Origin: an uncultured Prevotella sp.
Lineage (GTDB): Bacteria; Bacteroidota; Bacteroidia; Bacteroidales; Bacteroidaceae
Assembly: GCA_947164965.1 (NCBI GenBank)
Contig: CAMUYR010000006.1
Coordinates: forward strand, 79,705-143,704
DNA: 64,000 nucleotides
Direction: 5' to 3'
This document shows positions 36,824 through 45,922 of the stretch, in pieces; positions within the stretch are counted from its first letter, which is position 1, and every line of letters starts with the position of its first letter. Below the pieces are notes generated by a model, which worked only from the letters and a program-made list of their open reading frames with translations, was not told the DNA's origin and did no database searches. A program made the translations under genes and the position numbers.

Positions 36824-37921
36824 ATGACATTATATCCAAAACTGATTATGGACGCGCTGGCTACGGTGACGTATGCTGGCACCAAGAAGAATCTGGTAGA
36901 AAGCCAGATGGTAGCCGATCAGCCTGCCATCAATGGCAATCAAGTTACCGTCGTATTGGAGTTTCCTCGTAATACCGATCCTTTCTTGAAGTCGACAGTC
37001 AAGGCTGCCGAAGCAGCTATTAAATATCACTGTGGACAGGATGTTGAAGTAATCATTCAAACAGAATTCAAGTCAAAGCCTCGCCCTGAGGTTGGCAAAC
37101 TGCTGCCACAGGTCAAGAACATCATTGCAGTCAGCAGTGGCAAGGGTGGCGTTGGCAAATCGACGGTTTCTGCCAATCTGGCTATCGCTCTGGCCCGTCT
37201 GGGTTACAAGGTAGGACTGCTGGATTGCGACATTTTTGGTCCGTCTATGCCCAAGATGTTTCATGTTGAGGACGAACGTCCCTATGCTGTCAACGTCGAC
37301 GGACGCGACCTTATCTGTCCTATCGAGGCCTATGGCATCAAGATGCTGAGCATTGGTTTCTTTGTATCGCCAGACACTGCTACTCTTTGGCGTGGAGGTA
37401 TGGCTACCAATGCACTCAAGCAACTGATTGCTGATGCTGACTGGGGTGAACTGGACTATTTCATTCTCGACACCCCTCCTGGAACCAGCGACATCCACCT
37501 CACCCTGTTACAGACACTGGCTATAACTGGTGCCGTCATTGTTTCTACGCCTCAACAGGTAGCATTGGCTGATGCACGTAAAGGTATCGATATGTATCGC
37601 AATGAGAAGGTGAATGTTCCTATTTTGGGACTCATCGAAAACATGGCTTGGTTTACGCCTGCCGAACTGCCTGAGAACAAGTACTATATCTTTGGCAAAG
37701 AAGGCTGCAAGAAATTGGCTGAAGAGATGAACGTCCCTCTGCTGGCACAAATACCCCTCGTTCAGAGCATTTGCGTGAGTGGTGACACTGGTGAACCAGC
37801 AGCTACAAATAGCGACACAGCCACAGGACTGGCTTTTATCAATCTGGCTCAGGCAGTGGTCACAGTTGTCAATAAACGCAACCGTGAAATGCCAAAAACG
37901 GAGATTGTGGGCGTTAAGTGA
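36824..37921 (+). CDS. mrp: Mrp/NBP35-family Fe-S carrier ATPase
   Basis: IAVSSGKGGVGKSTVSANLAIALARLGYKVGLLDCDIFGPSMPKM; LDTPPGTSDIHLTL. Confidence 0.95.
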   Translation: MTLYPKLIMDALATVTYAGTKKNLVESQMVADQPAINGNQVTVVLEFPRNTDPFLKSTVKAAEAAIKYHCGQDVEVIIQTEFKSKPRPEVGKLLPQVKNIIAVSSGKGGVGKSTVSANLAIALARLGYKVGLLDCDIFGPSMPKMFHVEDERPYAVNVDGRDLICPIEAYGIKMLSIGFFVSPDTATLWRGGMATNALKQLIADADWGELDYFILDTPPGTSDIHLTLLQTLAITGAVIVSTPQQVALADARKGIDMYRNEKVNVPILGLIENMAWFTPAELPENKYYIFGKEGCKKLAEEMNVPLLAQIPLVQSICVSGDTGEPAATNSDTATGLAFINLAQAVVTVVNKRNREMPKTEIVGVK

Positions 37922-37990
37922 TAAAAAATGTTAAGCAATCGCTGTTATTAAAGATTATTTGATAATTTTGCAAAATTAAAACTATTAGTT

Positions 37991-38842
37991 ATGAAAACAG
38001 TTTATAGTCTTTTAATTTCGACATTGATAGTAATGTCATTCTTTGCTTGCGGTAACAATACTGCTAATCAAGAACGTATTGATTCTTTACAGACAGCTCT
38101 TGAACAGCGTAATGCTGACTACCAGGAACTCGATGAGTATCTAACCATCATTTCTACAGGTCTCGACAGCATTGCTATGCAAGAGAGCGAAATTTTCAAT
38201 CCCAGCAAAGAGAGTCCTATTCCCAATCGTGATCAGATCAAGCAGGATCTTGAGAACTTCCAGCAGACGCTGAAGAACCAGCGCGAGCGCATTGCACAGT
38301 TGGAGCAGAAGCTGAAGAGCGGAAAGGGCGAGAATAAGAAATTGCAAGCCATTGTCGTTTCGCTGAAGGCTCAGCTCACTGAGAAGGAGAGTCAGATTGC
38401 CCAGTTGCGCGACGAGCTGAACAGCAAGAACATCACTATCGGCCAGATGTCAGAGCGCATTGGCACTATGACGCGTCAGGCTGCTGTTCAGGAGGAAGTC
38501 ATCACTTCTCAGAACAAGATGCTGCAGACTCAGGACGACATTATCAACGAAGGCTTTGTCAAGATTGCCTCGAAGGCTGAGCTCAAGCAGTCTGGCCTGC
38601 TCACTGGCGGTTTCCTGAAGAAGAGCAAGGTTGACTATTCACAGGTTGACAAGCGTGCGTTCCGTTCTATCGACACACGTGTCGTCACTGAGTTTGAAAT
38701 CAACTCAAAGAATCCTAAAATCCTGACTCAGGTGCCCTCCGATTCCTATACACTCGAGAAGAATGGCGATAAGACTATTCTTCGCATCATCGATCCCAGC
38801 AGATTCTGGAGCGTCTCTAAGTTCTTGATTATCCAAATCTAA
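37991..38842 (+). CDS. Coiled-coil lipoprotein of unknown function
   Basis: Lipobox MSFFACGNNTANQ; extended heptad-rich region. Confidence 0.8.
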   Translation: MKTVYSLLISTLIVMSFFACGNNTANQERIDSLQTALEQRNADYQELDEYLTIISTGLDSIAMQESEIFNPSKESPIPNRDQIKQDLENFQQTLKNQRERIAQLEQKLKSGKGENKKLQAIVVSLKAQLTEKESQIAQLRDELNSKNITIGQMSERIGTMTRQAAVQEEVITSQNKMLQTQDDIINEGFVKIASKAELKQSGLLTGGFLKKSKVDYSQVDKRAFRSIDTRVVTEFEINSKNPKILTQVPSDSYTLEKNGDKTILRIIDPSRFWSVSKFLIIQI

Positions 38843-38849
38843 CAGACGT

Positions 38850-39731
38850 ATGAAGAAAGTTCTTGCTATTCTGTTAGTCCTACTACCACTTACCTTATGT
38901 GCTCAGACACGTAAGGTGAGTGGTGTGTATACTTACTATGCAGACCCCAGCATGTCTGTCAAGCAAGCGATGGCTGCTGCTATTGAGAATGCCAAGGCGC
39001 AAGCTCTAGCAAAGGAGTTCGGCACCTTGCTCGTGCAAAGCACTCTATCTCAAACAGAACAGAAGAACGGAAAAGATAACGAGTATTTCAGTCAGCTTAG
39101 CACGGAGGAAGTGAAAGGCGAATGGATAGAAGACCTCAAAGAGCCTGAAGCTAAGATTACAGCAACCATGAATGACGGTACGCTGGTTATCGAGGCCTCT
39201 GTATCAGGCAAGGCTCGCGCCATCAGCAACGAAGCGGTAGATTTCCAGACATTTGCACTTCGCAATGGTACGGAGAAGCGTTTCGCTGACAACAACTTCT
39301 ATGAGGGCGACGACCTCTTCCTCTATTTTAATGCTCCTACTGATGGCTATGTAGCAGTTTATCTGGTTGGAGAAGACAAGAACGCCTATTGCCTGCTTCC
39401 CTATGCTAACGACGAGAACGGTCAGCAACCCGTTAAGCACGGCAAGGAATATGTCTTCTTTTCTTCCAATCACACCTACGATCTTCCTCGCAACGTGATA
39501 GACAATGTCTACATGACTTGCGACGACGAACGCATGGAGCACAACACGCTCTACGTCATCTTCTCACCCAATCCGTTCACAAAGGCTGTCGATGTCAACA
39601 AACAGACTGACGACCGACTGATGCCTCGTCAGCTCAGCTTTAAGGACTTCACCAAATGGATAGGAAAGCTAGGAGCTCGTGACAAGCAGATGAACAGAAA
39701 GATTATCCGACTTATTGTCAAGAAGAAATAA
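38850..39731 (+). CDS. Exported DUF4384-domain protein with an LPP20-like N-terminal region
   Basis: Signal peptide MKKVLAILLVLLPLTLCAQ; FYEGDDLFLYFNAPTDGYVAVYLVGEDKNAYCLLPY. Confidence 0.75.
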   Translation: MKKVLAILLVLLPLTLCAQTRKVSGVYTYYADPSMSVKQAMAAAIENAKAQALAKEFGTLLVQSTLSQTEQKNGKDNEYFSQLSTEEVKGEWIEDLKEPEAKITATMNDGTLVIEASVSGKARAISNEAVDFQTFALRNGTEKRFADNNFYEGDDLFLYFNAPTDGYVAVYLVGEDKNAYCLLPYANDENGQQPVKHGKEYVFFSSNHTYDLPRNVIDNVYMTCDDERMEHNTLYVIFSPNPFTKAVDVNKQTDDRLMPRQLSFKDFTKWIGKLGARDKQMNRKIIRLIVKKK

Positions 39732-39758
39732 AACATAAAACAATAATTACATTTACCT

Positions 39759-41831
39759 ATGAAGAAAATTTTATTACTACTCATCCTTGCAGTTTGTGCA
39801 AGTAGCACTACTGTCAATGCACAGCAGTTGCAGCAAGACAATGTTCGCAGAATCGCTCAGAAAGTTCAGCCTAAGGGAATGGACAACCACTCGTTTGGCG
39901 TATTCTATTACAGCGGCAAAGACGTCTATAATGTCAGAGGCTACAAGATTTGCAGCGGCGACTCTATCGACGATCTGAAGATCAATCCTTCCTACACTTC
40001 TTTTGCTACGCTGGAGCGCAACAAGAAAGGCGTGACCCACGTATCTGTCTGGGATGCCAGCAAGCAAGACGAACTGATCAAGAAGATTCAGCTGAAGAAG
40101 ATTAACACGACAGCTATCGCCTACTCTTATGATGCCAAGCAGTTTGCTGTCGCCTCCGCTGACAAGCAGATTACCATCTACGACCCCAAGACCTTCAAGA
40201 TCATCAAGGCCTACACGTCGTCTATCATCCCCAATAAGTTGGAGTATAGCGACAACAACTATTTCCTCGTTGCCTCCGATGGTACCAATCTGGAAGTATG
40301 GAACCTGGAGCGTGGCACCGTTCGTACTACTATCAAGCTCGACAGCCCAGCCAACGACTATCTGTTCAGCAATAACAGCAGTCTGTTTGCTGTTCCCATG
40401 AAGAATGGCAAGATGAACATCTACGACACCAAGACCTTTAAGCTGCAGCAGACTATCGATGACTTGGGCAAAGCCTTTGCATGCTATCCCAATACTGATG
40501 GTAAATATATGTCTGTCCTGAACAACGACAGCCGTATCAGCATTATCAACCTGTTGGATCCCACAGAGCGTCATATCCTTGACGACTCTTTTGGTAGCAT
40601 TTCTGATATCCGCATGGTTTACAATGCTGTCGATGAACAGAACTATATGGTATACAACAATGCTTCCAACATCAACTTTCAGCGCATCGATGGTCTTACA
40701 CCTTATTATAATAAGATGATGACCTCCATGTTGAACGAGCGCTTGAACCAGTGGATGAAGCAGATGCCTGACGAGTCGCTCCAGGCATACCAGGCTCGTG
40801 TCAACGAAACCACCCGTGCCGTACAGGCCAAGGCCATTGAGCAGGAGATTGCCACCAAAATGGCAACAGGACTGTTGGAGACTTCTGATGTAGCCATTGG
40901 TAACTATAACACCGCTGCCAAGAGTCTGGCTCTGCATTTCAACTCAATGCCAGACATCTTCCTCGATGTGCCAATGAGCGACCTGAATGCCTTCAACGAT
41001 GCTGGCAAACTGGAATTCCGCAACGCCAAGTACGGCCTGAATCCTGACGATAAGTTTGAGCTGATCTACGCTGAGGTTTACAACCCTGAGAACGGCAAGA
41101 CCTATATCTTCAACAACCTCGATCGCCAGTCGCTGGCTTCTATGGCTGAGGACGACAACTTCGTTCCCCTCGAAATCATCCAGAAGTCGAACATGGAGGA
41201 AACTGCTCTTCTAGGCATCAAGGAGGACGTGCTAGAACTGGCTAAGCAGGAGCAGACCATTACTGACAAGACGCACATCTCTGTAAAGACGGAAGCCGTG
41301 CCTGCATACAATGCCGATGGTGAGAAGATTGTCAACTACAACGTTGAATTCACCTACGAGGTTGAAGAGGAATACTCTGCTCGTGACGACTTCAAGCCTG
41401 GTCGCTACCATGTTGAGGAGTCGAAGGCAGCTATGCTGATGCTGGAGATTATGACCAAGGCCTTCGAGAACGACTTCAAGAAGTATATGGCTGAAGGCAA
41501 GCGTGTGCTCATCAAGGTGAAGGGTACTGCTGATGCTGCTCCCATCAACCGCGCTCTGGCCTACGACGGCAAATACGGCGAATATGAAGGCGAGCCTGTC
41601 TACAAGAACGGTGAGCTGAACAACATCACATTGAACAAGAAGGAAGGTATGGCCGACAACGAGCAGCTGGCATTTGCACGTGCACTGGGTGTCAAGAACT
41701 ATATCAACAACAAGATACAGGGCTTTGCCAACATGCAGACCGACTATCAGCACCACATCGAGGTAGCTAAGGAGGAAGGCAGCCAGTTCCGTCGCATCAG
41801 CGTCATCTACACCTTCATCGACGCATTCTAA
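39759..41831 (+). CDS. Exported WD40-like protein with OmpA-like C-terminus
   Basis: Signal peptide; NLEVWNLERGTVRTTIKL repeats; C-terminal VLIKVKGTADAAPINRA...NEQLAFARALGVKNYINNKI. Confidence 0.65.
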   Translation: MKKILLLLILAVCASSTTVNAQQLQQDNVRRIAQKVQPKGMDNHSFGVFYYSGKDVYNVRGYKICSGDSIDDLKINPSYTSFATLERNKKGVTHVSVWDASKQDELIKKIQLKKINTTAIAYSYDAKQFAVASADKQITIYDPKTFKIIKAYTSSIIPNKLEYSDNNYFLVASDGTNLEVWNLERGTVRTTIKLDSPANDYLFSNNSSLFAVPMKNGKMNIYDTKTFKLQQTIDDLGKAFACYPNTDGKYMSVLNNDSRISIINLLDPTERHILDDSFGSISDIRMVYNAVDEQNYMVYNNASNINFQRIDGLTPYYNKMMTSMLNERLNQWMKQMPDESLQAYQARVNETTRAVQAKAIEQEIATKMATGLLETSDVAIGNYNTAAKSLALHFNSMPDIFLDVPMSDLNAFNDAGKLEFRNAKYGLNPDDKFELIYAEVYNPENGKTYIFNNLDRQSLASMAEDDNFVPLEIIQKSNMEETALLGIKEDVLELAKQEQTITDKTHISVKTEAVPAYNADGEKIVNYNVEFTYEVEEEYSARDDFKPGRYHVEESKAAMLMLEIMTKAFENDFKKYMAEGKRVLIKVKGTADAAPINRALAYDGKYGEYEGEPVYKNGELNNITLNKKEGMADNEQLAFARALGVKNYINNKIQGFANMQTDYQHHIEVAKEEGSQFRRISVIYTFIDAF

Positions 41832-41847
41832 ACAATAATTCATAATA

Positions 41848-43812
41848 ATGGTAAAAGAAAAAATAGACTTCACTACCCAGCACAGACTCTTCTGGAGTCT
41901 GCTGCTGGTTCTCATGCTCGCTTATTGCCCTGCTTGGGGACAGTCGGTAGAGGAAGCTGACCGTGCATACAAGGATCTTATCACGATGCGCCAAGATACA
42001 TCCTTCACTAAGGATCAGATGTACAGCAAGGCGATGTATATCACCAAGATATACCAGCAGCATCTGCTCTCCACACCAAGTGGTGTCGAAGGCTTTACCA
42101 AGGCGCAGTCGATGCTGAAATCCCTCTACCCCTTCATCCGTTCTGGTGCCGGCTACTATTCGCAGTCCCATCAGGACTCTATCGCTGTCATCTACGCCCA
42201 GATGGCTGTCGACATAGCCATGATGAAAGAGATGGGCAGTCAGGGATTACGCAACACTCCCGACTATCCAAACTTCGTCTACTATGTGGCATCCCGCACT
42301 TATAACGCAGGGCAATACGAAGCAGCCATCAAGTATCTGAAGGAATATATGGATGTCACCGATCCCTCTATGCACCCCCGTGTGCTGGCTTATCTGAAGG
42401 AAGCTGAGCATCTCTTCACCCAGATGCAGAAGAGCAAGGCCCGCTTCCAGGACGTCAACAAGGGCGTGCCCGATTTCGATATCTTTGCCCGTGAGTCAAT
42501 CCAACAGGGTATGGACAAGTGGAAGCAGAAGGATCCCTACGAGACGGTAGCTGAATATAAGGAGCGCGTCAACGAAGAGACTGCCAAGAAGAAGCAGAAG
42601 GAGTTGCAGGACATCCTGATGGAAGAGTACGTGCAGCGCTTTGCCCACAAGATGACGATTACCGACATGCAGCTGAAGCCTTACGATGCCGACAACCAGT
42701 CGTTCCTCATCGGCTCGCCCTATGGCGACATCGTGCTCGTGGTACCACGTACCAACAACGAGGCTCGCGACTTTGCTGAGAGCTGGGCCGACATCAAGGT
42801 GTATAACCAGAATTTCGTCATTGCCAACAAGAAACTGGCTCTGGCTGGTCTCACCTTCTCTACCCCCGCTGGCAAGATTTACAACTACAACAACCAACAG
42901 GCCCTCGCTTATAACGAGACGCAGGTAGACGCTAACTTCACAGAAGACCTTGTCGACTATGGCAAGCTGGTCAACTCTGAAGGCAGCGAGTCGAAGGCTA
43001 AGATTGGCGTGAAGGAAGTAGCTGTTGGCGTTTCCGATGTCGACATCAACATTCCTGAGTATAAGAAGGTGAACGACAAAACGTTTGCAGTCATCATCTC
43101 CAACGAGAACTACACCCTTGTACCTCATGTTCCTATGGCTGGCAACGATGGTAACGTCTTCGCACAATACTGCCAGAAGTCACTGGGACTGCCCAAGGAG
43201 AATATCCTGCAGTATCCTGATGCCACCTATGGTAAAATGATTCGTGCCGTACAGGATATCAAGAACATCGCCGATGCCTATGATGGCATCCGCATCATCT
43301 TCTTCTATGCCGGTCACGGCATTCCCAACGAGTCAACGCGCGATGCCTTCCTGCTACCTATCGACGCTGATGGTGGAAGCACAGAGGTCTGCTATCCGCT
43401 GAAGAAGCTCTACAACGAACTCTCAGCTATGAAAGCAACCAGCGTAGTGGTGTTCCTCGATGCCTGCTTCAGTGGTACTACAGGCGAAGGCAAGTCACTC
43501 ATGGCGTCAGCACGTGGCGTAGCCCTCAAAGCCCGTCAGGAGAAGCCAACAGGCAATCTGGTAGTATTCTCTGCAGCCTCCGACGATGAGACTGCCTATC
43601 CTTATACCGATCGCGGACACGGCCTCTTCACCTATTTCCTACTGAAGAAACTGCAGGAGTCGAAGGGTAATACCACGTTAGGCGATCTGGGCGACTTCAT
43701 CACAGAGAATGTCAAGCAGAAGTCTGTGCTTATCAATCACAAGATCCAGACGCCCACCGTTTCCTACTCGAACGAATTGCAGAACAGTTGGCGAAAGCTG
43801 AAACTCAGATAA
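41848..43812 (+). CDS. Exported caspase-family (C14-like) protease
   Basis: Catalytic His FFYAGHGIP and Cys VVFLDACFSG; AVIISNENYTLVPHVPMAGNDGNVFAQY. Confidence 0.9.
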   Translation: MVKEKIDFTTQHRLFWSLLLVLMLAYCPAWGQSVEEADRAYKDLITMRQDTSFTKDQMYSKAMYITKIYQQHLLSTPSGVEGFTKAQSMLKSLYPFIRSGAGYYSQSHQDSIAVIYAQMAVDIAMMKEMGSQGLRNTPDYPNFVYYVASRTYNAGQYEAAIKYLKEYMDVTDPSMHPRVLAYLKEAEHLFTQMQKSKARFQDVNKGVPDFDIFARESIQQGMDKWKQKDPYETVAEYKERVNEETAKKKQKELQDILMEEYVQRFAHKMTITDMQLKPYDADNQSFLIGSPYGDIVLVVPRTNNEARDFAESWADIKVYNQNFVIANKKLALAGLTFSTPAGKIYNYNNQQALAYNETQVDANFTEDLVDYGKLVNSEGSESKAKIGVKEVAVGVSDVDINIPEYKKVNDKTFAVIISNENYTLVPHVPMAGNDGNVFAQYCQKSLGLPKENILQYPDATYGKMIRAVQDIKNIADAYDGIRIIFFYAGHGIPNESTRDAFLLPIDADGGSTEVCYPLKKLYNELSAMKATSVVVFLDACFSGTTGEGKSLMASARGVALKARQEKPTGNLVVFSAASDDETAYPYTDRGHGLFTYFLLKKLQESKGNTTLGDLGDFITENVKQKSVLINHKIQTPTVSYSNELQNSWRKLKLR

Positions 43813-43832
43813 CCCAATAAGACAACACAAGA

Positions 43833-43862
43833 AAAGCGGACCGCAGGGCCCGCTTTCTTTTT
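43833..43862 (+). terminator. Putative terminator after the caspase cluster
   Basis: AAAGCGGACC gcag GGCCCGCTTT + T-run; nearly identical to 48640-48663. Confidence 0.7.
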
Positions 43863-43935
43863 GTTAAAAGAATTAAAATCCAGTTTGGTTTCCACGTTCA
43901 AAAGCGTCTTATAGTTGTAAAGAGAACAAAAAAGA

Positions 43936-44427
43936 ATGAACAAAAGTGCATTTGAACATCAGGTCAGCTCATGGCGAATGAAAGCCGTTAAGGTGTGCAG
44001 GAGTTGTGGAGCCGACAATGAAGAAGCAGAAGACATAGCCCAAGAGGTGATGCTTCGCTTGTGGCAGATGCACGAAGAACTGGACAAATACCGGTCAGTA
44101 GAGGCCATCGTGACGTTAGCAGCCCGTCATCTGCTAAGAGACCACCAACGGCGACGAACGACAGAAACGCTTGACGAAGCCATCGTGACAAGCATCAGCA
44201 ATAGTCCACAAGAGACTTTGGAGATGAAAGAAGACGAAGAATGGCTGACGGAAAAGCTGCAACAGCTACCCACTACCCAACGTACCTTAATATATATGCG
44301 GCAGGTGGAACGGCGAAGTCACGAAGAGATAGCCTGTTTGCTGGGCATTGAGAAAACATCAGTTAGCACGCTGCTGGCACGGGCACGACGAACACTATTA
44401 GAAGAAATCAATCAAAGAAACAAATAA
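43936..44427 (+). CDS. RNA polymerase sigma-70 (ECF-like) factor
   Basis: ADNEEAEDIAQEVMLRLWQ; region 4 LPTTQRTLIYMRQVERRSHEEIACLLGIEKTSVSTLLARARRTLLEEI. Confidence 0.92.
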   Translation: MNKSAFEHQVSSWRMKAVKVCRSCGADNEEAEDIAQEVMLRLWQMHEELDKYRSVEAIVTLAARHLLRDHQRRRTTETLDEAIVTSISNSPQETLEMKEDEEWLTEKLQQLPTTQRTLIYMRQVERRSHEEIACLLGIEKTSVSTLLARARRTLLEEINQRNK

Positions 44428-45074
44428 TGATACACTACACAAAGGAATACATCGGACAACTGCTGGAGCGCTACATGGAAGGAACCTCTACGCTGGAAGA
44501 AGAAGACATCATTGCCGACTATCTGAAAGGCAATGACGTGCCTGAAGAGTGGCTGTCCTATCAGCAGATGTTCCAGGAGATAGACGACATGCGACCCAAG
44601 CAGCACAGCAAGCGCAGGATAGGTTGGAGCATAGCGGCTGCTATTGCCATCGCACTGGTTGCCTATGTATCAATTCTGTTGCAGCAAACGGCACAACAGC
44701 CCGCAGCTCCTCTGATTGCCAAAACCGACTCAACAAGCATGAAGCAAGAGACTGTCATTGAGAAAGCCAAGCCTGATACAGTTCAAGAGCAACCTTGGCA
44801 AGTACAGCCGGCAAAGCCCTTAAAGCGCAGCAGAAGGAAACCGCAACCGACTATTAACGACGACCTCAAGGCATCCATTCTTATGGCTGAGGCGGAGCGC
44901 AAGCAACGAGAGGCGGAACAGCAATTAATGGAAATGGAGATGCAGCTGCAACAGGAAGAAATGCTGGCCATCAAGCTCCAGATGGAGGCTTTGGGCTATG
45001 TAGCAGTGAGACATGAAGACGGTACCATCTATTATATTAACGAAAACGAAAAAGATATAGCTTATGAAGAATAG
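44427..45074 (+). CDS. Single-TM anti-sigma-like protein
   Basis: Overlaps the sigma factor stop; soluble N-terminus, TM IGWSIAAAIAIALVAYVSILL, Gln/Glu-rich coiled-coil C-terminus. Confidence 0.65.
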   Translation: MIHYTKEYIGQLLERYMEGTSTLEEEDIIADYLKGNDVPEEWLSYQQMFQEIDDMRPKQHSKRRIGWSIAAAIAIALVAYVSILLQQTAQQPAAPLIAKTDSTSMKQETVIEKAKPDTVQEQPWQVQPAKPLKRSRRKPQPTINDDLKASILMAEAERKQREAEQQLMEMEMQLQQEEMLAIKLQMEALGYVAVRHEDGTIYYINENEKDIAYEE

Positions 45075-45915
45075 ACAAATCATAGCGGCTGGCATCATGC
45101 TGATGCTTCCGCTGGCCATACAGGCTCAGGAAAACATCAAGAAGGCCTTCGACGTCTTGATTAACGACGACAAGGCCAACGTCTCTACGACCCACAAACT
45201 GAACAAAGATCCGAAGACGGGCAAGAAAGAGGGGCAGTTGGATGTGTATGAGTTTACCATCCCTCTGTTCAAGAAATTATTGGTAACTAACATTGAAAGT
45301 GCTTTCGAGAAAGACCAAGACAAGGCCTATAGCATCAACAGCGGAAGTCCGAACAAAAGCGGTTATGCCTATGAGTCGATTGCCGTTGGCGGCGGTTCGT
45401 CCTACATGTTAGGCAACATCAAGGGCTCGCGCTATATTTTTGCCGCCTTTATCGACCCACAGGATAAAGAGAAGAACCACCGCTATCTCTATGCGATGGA
45501 ATGGAAAGAGGGAGAAAGCGAGATTGAGGGCAAACTGGTCATCACATACGCCACGACGGCACAATTCAGATCCAAGCAGTTCTTGAATAATGCTGAAGAC
45601 TTGGTAAACAAGCTCTCAAAAAGGTCATCCGTCACCACTGATAAAAAGATCGACATTAGCTTGGATCAGATAAATCGTGGCGCTCATCTCTGGCTGGGGA
45701 AATTCCATATGTATAAGAAATGGTTTCTTGAAGATGACACAGAGTGGAGTAATAAGCAGGCTATTAATATTTATGAGCTGTGCAAAGATGTGTCGCCCCT
45801 GAATGCTGAAGAGAAAAAGCTGATTATTGGCGAGATACAGAAACTGAGAAAGAAAACAAACGACGAGCTGATACAGAAGATGTTCGACATGAGCATCGAG
45901 AAGCTCAAGAAATAA
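45064..45915 (+). CDS. Exported protein of unknown function (DUF6108-like)
   Basis: Signal peptide MKNRQIIAAGIMLMLPLAIQAQ; family assignment tentative. Confidence 0.6.
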   Translation: MKNRQIIAAGIMLMLPLAIQAQENIKKAFDVLINDDKANVSTTHKLNKDPKTGKKEGQLDVYEFTIPLFKKLLVTNIESAFEKDQDKAYSINSGSPNKSGYAYESIAVGGGSSYMLGNIKGSRYIFAAFIDPQDKEKNHRYLYAMEWKEGESEIEGKLVITYATTAQFRSKQFLNNAEDLVNKLSKRSSVTTDKKIDISLDQINRGAHLWLGKFHMYKKWFLEDDTEWSNKQAINIYELCKDVSPLNAEEKKLIIGEIQKLRKKTNDELIQKMFDMSIEKLKK

Positions 45916-45922
45916 TCCCGTT

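Noticed and set aside
39777-40937. 386-aa ORF on - strand opposite the WD40-like gene
   Set aside because: Antisense shadow ORF; no recognisable domains; the opposite frame has a signal peptide and OmpA-like C-terminus.
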